Source: Mesobacillus maritimus (GTDB lineage Bacteria > Bacillota > Bacilli > Bacillales > Cytobacillaceae). From it: DNA of 64,000 nucleotides. Positions 60,296 to 64,000 of this stretch are shown here, in pieces. The notes under the pieces were generated by a model. That model searched no databases, was not told where the DNA came from, and was given only the letters and a program-made list of their open reading frames with translations. A program made the translations under genes and the position numbers. Each line of letters begins with the position of its first letter. The first letter of the stretch is position 1. The stretch is from assembly GCF_023715205.1 (NCBI RefSeq), contig NZ_JAMBNR010000019.1:39996-103995 (forward strand), in the 5' to 3' direction.

Positions 60296-61021
60296 TTGAA
60301 TATCACAGAAAATGACTTAGAACAGCTTAAATCCGTTGCAACCGGACGACTTAGGCCAAACAATCTGATCGGATCGTTGTGGGGGATGCTGATTTTTAGC
60401 GGTGTGGCGTTAGGTGTTAGTTATTTCGGGGTCAGTCAATATCCTGGACCTGTCGAGCCTTGGCTTGAAGGGATGCTAAAAGTCTTTCTTGCTCTTCTAA
60501 TCTTGCAGTTTATCATTACGTTGTTTTTATCAAGCGAAAAATCAGTTTTTCGCTATCAAAAGCTTCAAATCATTGTGTTGTGTGCGGTTAGCTTGAAGTT
60601 TTCCATTGATTTGTATCCATTCTTTTTTGTTTTTAGTAGCGTAAGTGAAGCACCTAGTTCGGTTATGATTGGTGGATTTCTTTTATTAATCACTGGATTT
60701 ATTTTTCTTTTTATCTCGATTATTCGTGCCTACAGTAGAGTGAAGAAAGGCGAATTAAAAAAAGGTGGACAAGGATTATATCAATTTAGCGAATCCAAGG
60801 GATATGTGAGTCTGCCATTCATTTTTGCGTTAACGATGATTGGCGGGATCGTAGGAAGAAATTTTTCTGATACAAGTTTTGGGATGATTGTGATTTTGCT
60901 CATAAGTGCTGTCATTCAATTTGGAGTGGCAATGGCTTGGCCAGAATTTTTGCTCATTGCCCAAGCAAAACGAAAATTTCCTTCCTTTATCGTAAAAACA
61001 CCAAAAAGACTTTCGGAATAG
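60296..61021 (+). CDS. Multi-helix membrane protein, candidate immunity protein (YfjC-like)
   Basis: A 241-residue protein with about six membrane helices (for example NLIGSLWGMLIFSGVALGVS and MIGGFLLLITGFIFLFISII). The start is taken as TTG 60296 since AGGAGG is ten bases upstream; an open frame from TTG 60275 would cover that site. It follows the effector-like gene by 14 bp, so the two are co-expressed. A membrane partner next to a membrane-acting toxin is the arrangement seen for S. aureus TspA and TsaI. This role is inference. Confidence 0.6.
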   Translation: MNITENDLEQLKSVATGRLRPNNLIGSLWGMLIFSGVALGVSYFGVSQYPGPVEPWLEGMLKVFLALLILQFIITLFLSSEKSVFRYQKLQIIVLCAVSLKFSIDLYPFFFVFSSVSEAPSSVMIGGFLLLITGFIFLFISIIRAYSRVKKGELKKGGQGLYQFSESKGYVSLPFIFALTMIGGIVGRNFSDTSFGMIVILLISAVIQFGVAMAWPEFLLIAQAKRKFPSFIVKTPKRLSE

Positions 61022-61033
61022 GAGGGAAACAGA

Positions 61034-61483
61034 ATGAAACTAAAGCGCAGTCCATTAACTTTTCATCATGTCCTGAGTACGACAAGGAAATGCAAAACGA
61101 ATGAATGGCATCTCATCGCAAAAGAGTTGCGAAATGCGGTGATTTTGAATGGCCTTTATGCGACAGGTCCGGTGATCTACCAGGTCGCCAATTTTTCAAA
61201 AGAAGCGAACGAAGCAGAATATACGTTTTACATGCCTGTGAATGCGCCGATTGATATGCCAGAAAACGATAAATTTGCTTATCAAGAAGTTTTTGAAATC
61301 AAAGATGGTTTGGTCTTCCGTCATGCCGATTTGGATGAGGATATCGAAGTTTCATACGACGCAATTAAATTGGCAGCGGACGCCAATCAATTCAAGCTCC
61401 AGGAGCCTTTTTATAATATTTACTTAGATGTTTATGGCGGAGGAATCATCGATATTTATGCTCCGATTGTAGGGGAGGATTAG
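61034..61483 (+). CDS. DUF5085-like protein 1
   Basis: A 149-residue soluble protein. YTFYMPVNAPIDMPENDKFA and DVYGGGIIDIYAPIVGED resemble, from memory, the DUF5085 family found in Bacillus type VII-associated operons. It is 12 bp after the candidate immunity gene and touches the next gene, a paralogue of equal length. AGGAGGGAAACAG precedes the ATG. It may be a chaperone or accessory factor of the effector, but no function is established. Confidence 0.65.
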   Translation: MKLKRSPLTFHHVLSTTRKCKTNEWHLIAKELRNAVILNGLYATGPVIYQVANFSKEANEAEYTFYMPVNAPIDMPENDKFAYQEVFEIKDGLVFRHADLDEDIEVSYDAIKLAADANQFKLQEPFYNIYLDVYGGGIIDIYAPIVGED

Positions 61484-61936
61484 ATGATTAATCCAAGTGA
61501 TTCAATCCGTTTTACAAATGTCGTTTCAAAAAAAGTTCGAATCCATTTTAATGAAATGGATGCTACACTTTTTGAATTTGTCGAGGAAATTAGGAAACAG
61601 AAAGGCATGGTGAAGGGGCCACTATTTTATTCCTTAAACAATGTACCAATGGACGAAATGATGAATGTGGAAATGTTTATGCCTGTCTATGAGGATTCCT
61701 TATCCTTGCCAGAAGCGATGAGTTTTCATAGCTATTACAGTGTTGAAAACATGTTTTCCATTTGTGTTTATCATGACTTTGAAAAGTTTACCGAACAAGC
61801 CTACCGTATGTTGTTTGAATATATGGAAGAGAACAACCTCCAGCAAGCGACTCCGATTTACCATGTTTTATCAGGAGACCGAAGCTTTCCATATATGTTC
61901 GTTAAAATAGGGGCGGGCCCGACCATAGAAAGATGA
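61484..61936 (+). CDS. DUF5085-like protein 2
   Basis: A 150-residue paralogue of the preceding protein: both have a VxxFMPV/FYMPV core (VEMFMPVYEDSLSLPEAMSF here) and a final strand before the C-terminus. The start follows the previous stop without a gap, and GGGGAGGATTAG precedes it. Tandem diverged copies suggest a heteromeric pair. A terminator follows, ending the four-gene unit that starts at 59055. Confidence 0.65.
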   Translation: MINPSDSIRFTNVVSKKVRIHFNEMDATLFEFVEEIRKQKGMVKGPLFYSLNNVPMDEMMNVEMFMPVYEDSLSLPEAMSFHSYYSVENMFSICVYHDFEKFTEQAYRMLFEYMEENNLQQATPIYHVLSGDRSFPYMFVKIGAGPTIER

Positions 61937-61962
61937 TCTTCTCTTATTCTTAAATAGGCTGT

Positions 61963-62009
61963 AAAAATCTCCATTTTCTAAGCTGTGGCTAGCAAATGGA
62001 GATTTTTTT
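61963..62009 (+). terminator. Rho-independent terminator
   Basis: AAAAATCTCCATTT and AAATGGAGATTTTTTT pair around a loop of about 17 bases. It ends the effector-like operon. The remaining gap to 62225 shows no gene. Confidence 0.85.
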
Positions 62010-62225
62010 CTATTTTATAGTTAACAAAAATAAATGGATATCTTGGTGTATAAGTGAGAGCTCAGGCCTTAAAATATGGCCTGGGCTTTTAAGTGTGAAC
62101 TAAAGTGTGGATGTTCTGTTTCATTCCTATTTCTCTGAATGTTTATGCTACTATTAGAGTATCAATCTTTTCTATCTAGATACGAAACATAACAACCTAT
62201 TCAAGGTTAAAAGAGGAGAACGAGG

Positions 62226-62735
62226 ATGAAAGAGAAAAAAGTTCGTGGATTGAAACGGAGAACGAATAACTTTGTGAATAGATTAGAAGCAAACACATTG
62301 GAGTTTCCAACCCAATTTTATAACGACTATTGGCATTTAGCACTGCCAGTAGCTCAAGACTTTATCTCCTCGAATAAAACACCTAAAAAAATTAAACGGC
62401 TTTGCATTCAAACGCTAGTGGATCGAGCGGAACATCTGATAGATTTGAAGCCGGATGATCATACAAAATGTCGAGTCGTAGTTGCTGTTGAGTTCCCTGG
62501 TTTATGGGGTTCGCAAATTATTGTCTTTAAAGGCGACTCATATTTTAAACATTTCTTTAACAGAAATCATCAAGATCAAAAGTGGTTTCCACTATCAGAT
62601 CAAAGAAACATTCAAACAGAATGGGGACTAGTTGTTCCTGATGGTTGGCAAATCACTGGTTTTAAAGAAGTCATCACGGATGAGGACGGGTCTCGCTATG
62701 AAGGAGAAAGATGGTTTCTTGGGGAATTAACTTAA
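62226..62735 (+). CDS. DUF3916-like protein
   Basis: A 169-residue soluble protein, basic at the N-terminus (MKEKKVRGLKRRTNNFVNRL). VVVAVEFPGLWGSQIIVFKG and GLVVPDGWQITGFKE resemble the DUF3916 family of Bacillus from memory. Members are often found near polymorphic-toxin genes, but the role is not known. AAGAGGAGAACGAGG precedes the ATG. It begins a group with two further small genes downstream of the effector-like operon. Confidence 0.6.
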   Translation: MKEKKVRGLKRRTNNFVNRLEANTLEFPTQFYNDYWHLALPVAQDFISSNKTPKKIKRLCIQTLVDRAEHLIDLKPDDHTKCRVVVAVEFPGLWGSQIIVFKGDSYFKHFFNRNHQDQKWFPLSDQRNIQTEWGLVVPDGWQITGFKEVITDEDGSRYEGERWFLGELT

Positions 62736-62816
62736 CCACAAGCGACAGAATTCGTTCAAATGAAAAATTTAACTAAGTGGAATTTATGATTAAAGAGAAT
62801 GGGTGGTGAAAAAAGG

Positions 62817-63269
62817 ATGAGACTTCCGAATGGAATAACCGGTTTCCATGAGTCAAAAGAGATTCTGCCACCACAGATAGATGGGAAGCTGTTCAAACAA
62901 AGGTGCTATGAAGTAGCCTCCCGACACAGAGGGAGGGTGAGCGAGATTAAACATCCATCATACCCAGCAAATTTTTATAAGGCTCGAGTTAAGATGTTAA
63001 ATGATGAATTTTATATTCTCCTAAATGAATATTATCCCTATCTTGCTTTTGCATCCGTTGTTGAATTTGGAAACATCCAATTTATCGACAACCCGACCCT
63101 TTGTGCGTCCTTTTCCCCTTACTATCAAGTATTAGGCACTAAAGAACTTCATGCTCCATTCAATCAAGATTTGGTGAACCAATCCGAATTAAATGTTGCA
63201 GAGAAGAAGCAACTTCAGTATTGGAAGCCTGAAACAATTGGACAGATTATCTTTAATTACTGGGATTGA
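62817..63269 (+). CDS. Small soluble protein, immunity-like
   Basis: A 150-residue protein beginning MRLPNGITGFHESKEI. ATG 62817 was chosen for the GGTGGTG upstream; an in-frame ATG at 62799 lacks a good site. Aromatic-rich strands (FYKARVKMLNDEFYILLNEY) and the end KKQLQYWKPETIGQIIFNYW resemble the compact alpha/beta immunity proteins of Bacillus toxin loci. That assignment is by style only; the family was not identified. Confidence 0.6.
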   Translation: MRLPNGITGFHESKEILPPQIDGKLFKQRCYEVASRHRGRVSEIKHPSYPANFYKARVKMLNDEFYILLNEYYPYLAFASVVEFGNIQFIDNPTLCASFSPYYQVLGTKELHAPFNQDLVNQSELNVAEKKQLQYWKPETIGQIIFNYWD

Positions 63270-63380
63270 ATTCGAAGCGTCATCAACATCGGAGTCCTAA
63301 TTCTTTAATAATGAAGCGAAATTTTCATTATCAAGTTGAATGAACCATCTGCAGAGAATTTAAAAGGAGGAAATCAAAGA

Positions 63381-63821
63381 ATGAATAAAATGACGTTTTG
63401 GGGTCGGAATGACAAGGATGAACGGTTGTTAGTTGAGTGTATGTTAGGAGTGAAAACGGCTACTTGCACACCAAAAGTTTGGTACGATGCGCTGCCTGAT
63501 GGAGAAGTACAAGGAGAGGTAGGAACTCGGTTTGACGTTTATACGAAAAAAGGGATTCTAGCCTGTGCAATAGAAATTACAGAAATCCTTGAAATTCCAT
63601 TCGGTGAGATCACAGGTGAGATTGGTGAGAAAATCGCAAGTGGAGAGAACTCTACATTGGATGAGTTTATCGACGACCATATCTTTTCTTGGAAAGAAGA
63701 CCTTCTAAAAGAAGGGGTAGAATTAAACAAGGATACCGTTATTGTTGTCGAGTTTTTCAAACTCGTCGATTCTTACATTGATTTTAAACAACTAGGTCAC
63801 AAAATTCAGGTTTTACTATAA
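63381..63821 (+). CDS. ASCH-domain protein
   Basis: A 146-residue protein of the ASCH (PUA-like) fold. The start MNKMTFWGRNDKDERLLVEC and the segment GVKTATCTPKVWYD, which parallels the G-x-K-x-(A/S/T) helix of the family, are typical; the last strand reads VIVVEFFKLVD. ASCH proteins bind RNA or modified nucleosides, and some are ribonucleases or amidohydrolases. GGAGG lies ten bases before the ATG at 63381; an earlier in-frame ATG at 63336 has none. No further gene is visible to the end of the window. Confidence 0.8.
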   Translation: MNKMTFWGRNDKDERLLVECMLGVKTATCTPKVWYDALPDGEVQGEVGTRFDVYTKKGILACAIEITEILEIPFGEITGEIGEKIASGENSTLDEFIDDHIFSWKEDLLKEGVELNKDTVIVVEFFKLVDSYIDFKQLGHKIQVLL

Positions 63822-64000
63822 AGCCTGTTTCTCAAACTTTGTCGTTTTTGATGAAAAGAATGATTGAATGACTAAGTCACAGCGTATAATGGGAAATATG
63901 TCAAGAAAGAAATATGATTAAAAAAGACCGACCTTAAGTAAAACCCCTAAATACAATTTTTTTTAGTAGGTTCATCTATCACAGACTCTTATCATAGAGC

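Overview
The window looks like a chromosomal segment of a low-to-moderate GC, endospore-forming member of the Bacillaceae. Evidence for this is a gerA-type germination operon, a CotA-like multicopper oxidase, a YfmQ-family protein, strong AAGGAGG ribosome sites with frequent TTG and GTG starts, a CsoR-CopZ-CopA copper operon and a sigM-like operon. No rRNA, tRNA, CRISPR array or intact insertion sequence was found.

Layout. 1-2.1 kb: a two-component system (minus strand) and a ten-copy 52-bp tandem array. 2.3-8.3 kb: an FNR-box-driven beta-propeller lipoprotein, a CcdA-like membrane protein, then csoR, copZ, copA and a siroheme-reductase-like protein, the last four linked by four 17-bp CsoR-type operators. 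8.5-15.9 kb: housekeeping and accessory genes, including an isochorismatase with a divergent Lrp regulator, an MFS carrier with a divergent MarR regulator, and an M48 protease fused to ankyrin repeats. 16.3-18.2 kb: an ECF sigma, anti-sigma and small membrane protein operon. 18.5-26 kb: acetyltransferase, BNR-repeat protein, gene remnants, Nudix hydrolase, BASS transporter, lipoprotein and alkaline phosphatase. 26.5-30.6 kb: a LysR regulator beside a GntP permease, a beta-hydroxyacid dehydrogenase and a carboxymuconolactone-decarboxylase-like protein.

The centrepiece is 30.8-44.9 kb. A sigma-54 enhancer-binding activator (36.2-38.2 kb, minus strand) sits between two plus-strand gene sets. Each set is preceded by a textbook -24/-12 promoter and by the same paired upstream element (two ACTGT-GCAA boxes 21 bp apart) at nearly identical distance (132 and 131 bp). 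The right set encodes an HSL-type esterase/lactonase, a Baeyer-Villiger monooxygenase, a short-chain dehydrogenase, an iron-type alcohol dehydrogenase and an aldehyde dehydrogenase. The left set encodes a CoA-transferase, an acyl-CoA dehydrogenase, a thiolase and a frameshifted 3-hydroxyacyl-CoA dehydrogenase. Together they read as a ketone-to-acid-to-CoA-ester catabolic regulon, possibly for a cyclic ketone going through a dicarboxylate, although the substrate is inference.

45-64 kb: a PhzF remnant, the multicopper oxidase, YfmQ, a low-complexity secreted protein, a 1232-residue fusion of GH18, polysaccharide deacetylase and GT2 synthase, a ger operon whose B gene is broken, an ADP-ribosylglycohydrolase, and a group resembling a type VII secretion effector with a membrane-protein candidate immunity gene, followed by DUF5085-type, DUF3916-type, immunity-like and ASCH genes.

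Intergenic DNA is unusually rich in repeats: dispersed GGGACAG palindromes, a ~100-bp element with a GTTAAAATC/GATTTTAAC inverted repeat, and three sequence-unrelated arrays that share a ~52-bp spacing. All identifications are from reading the sequence and remembered family features; no database search was run.
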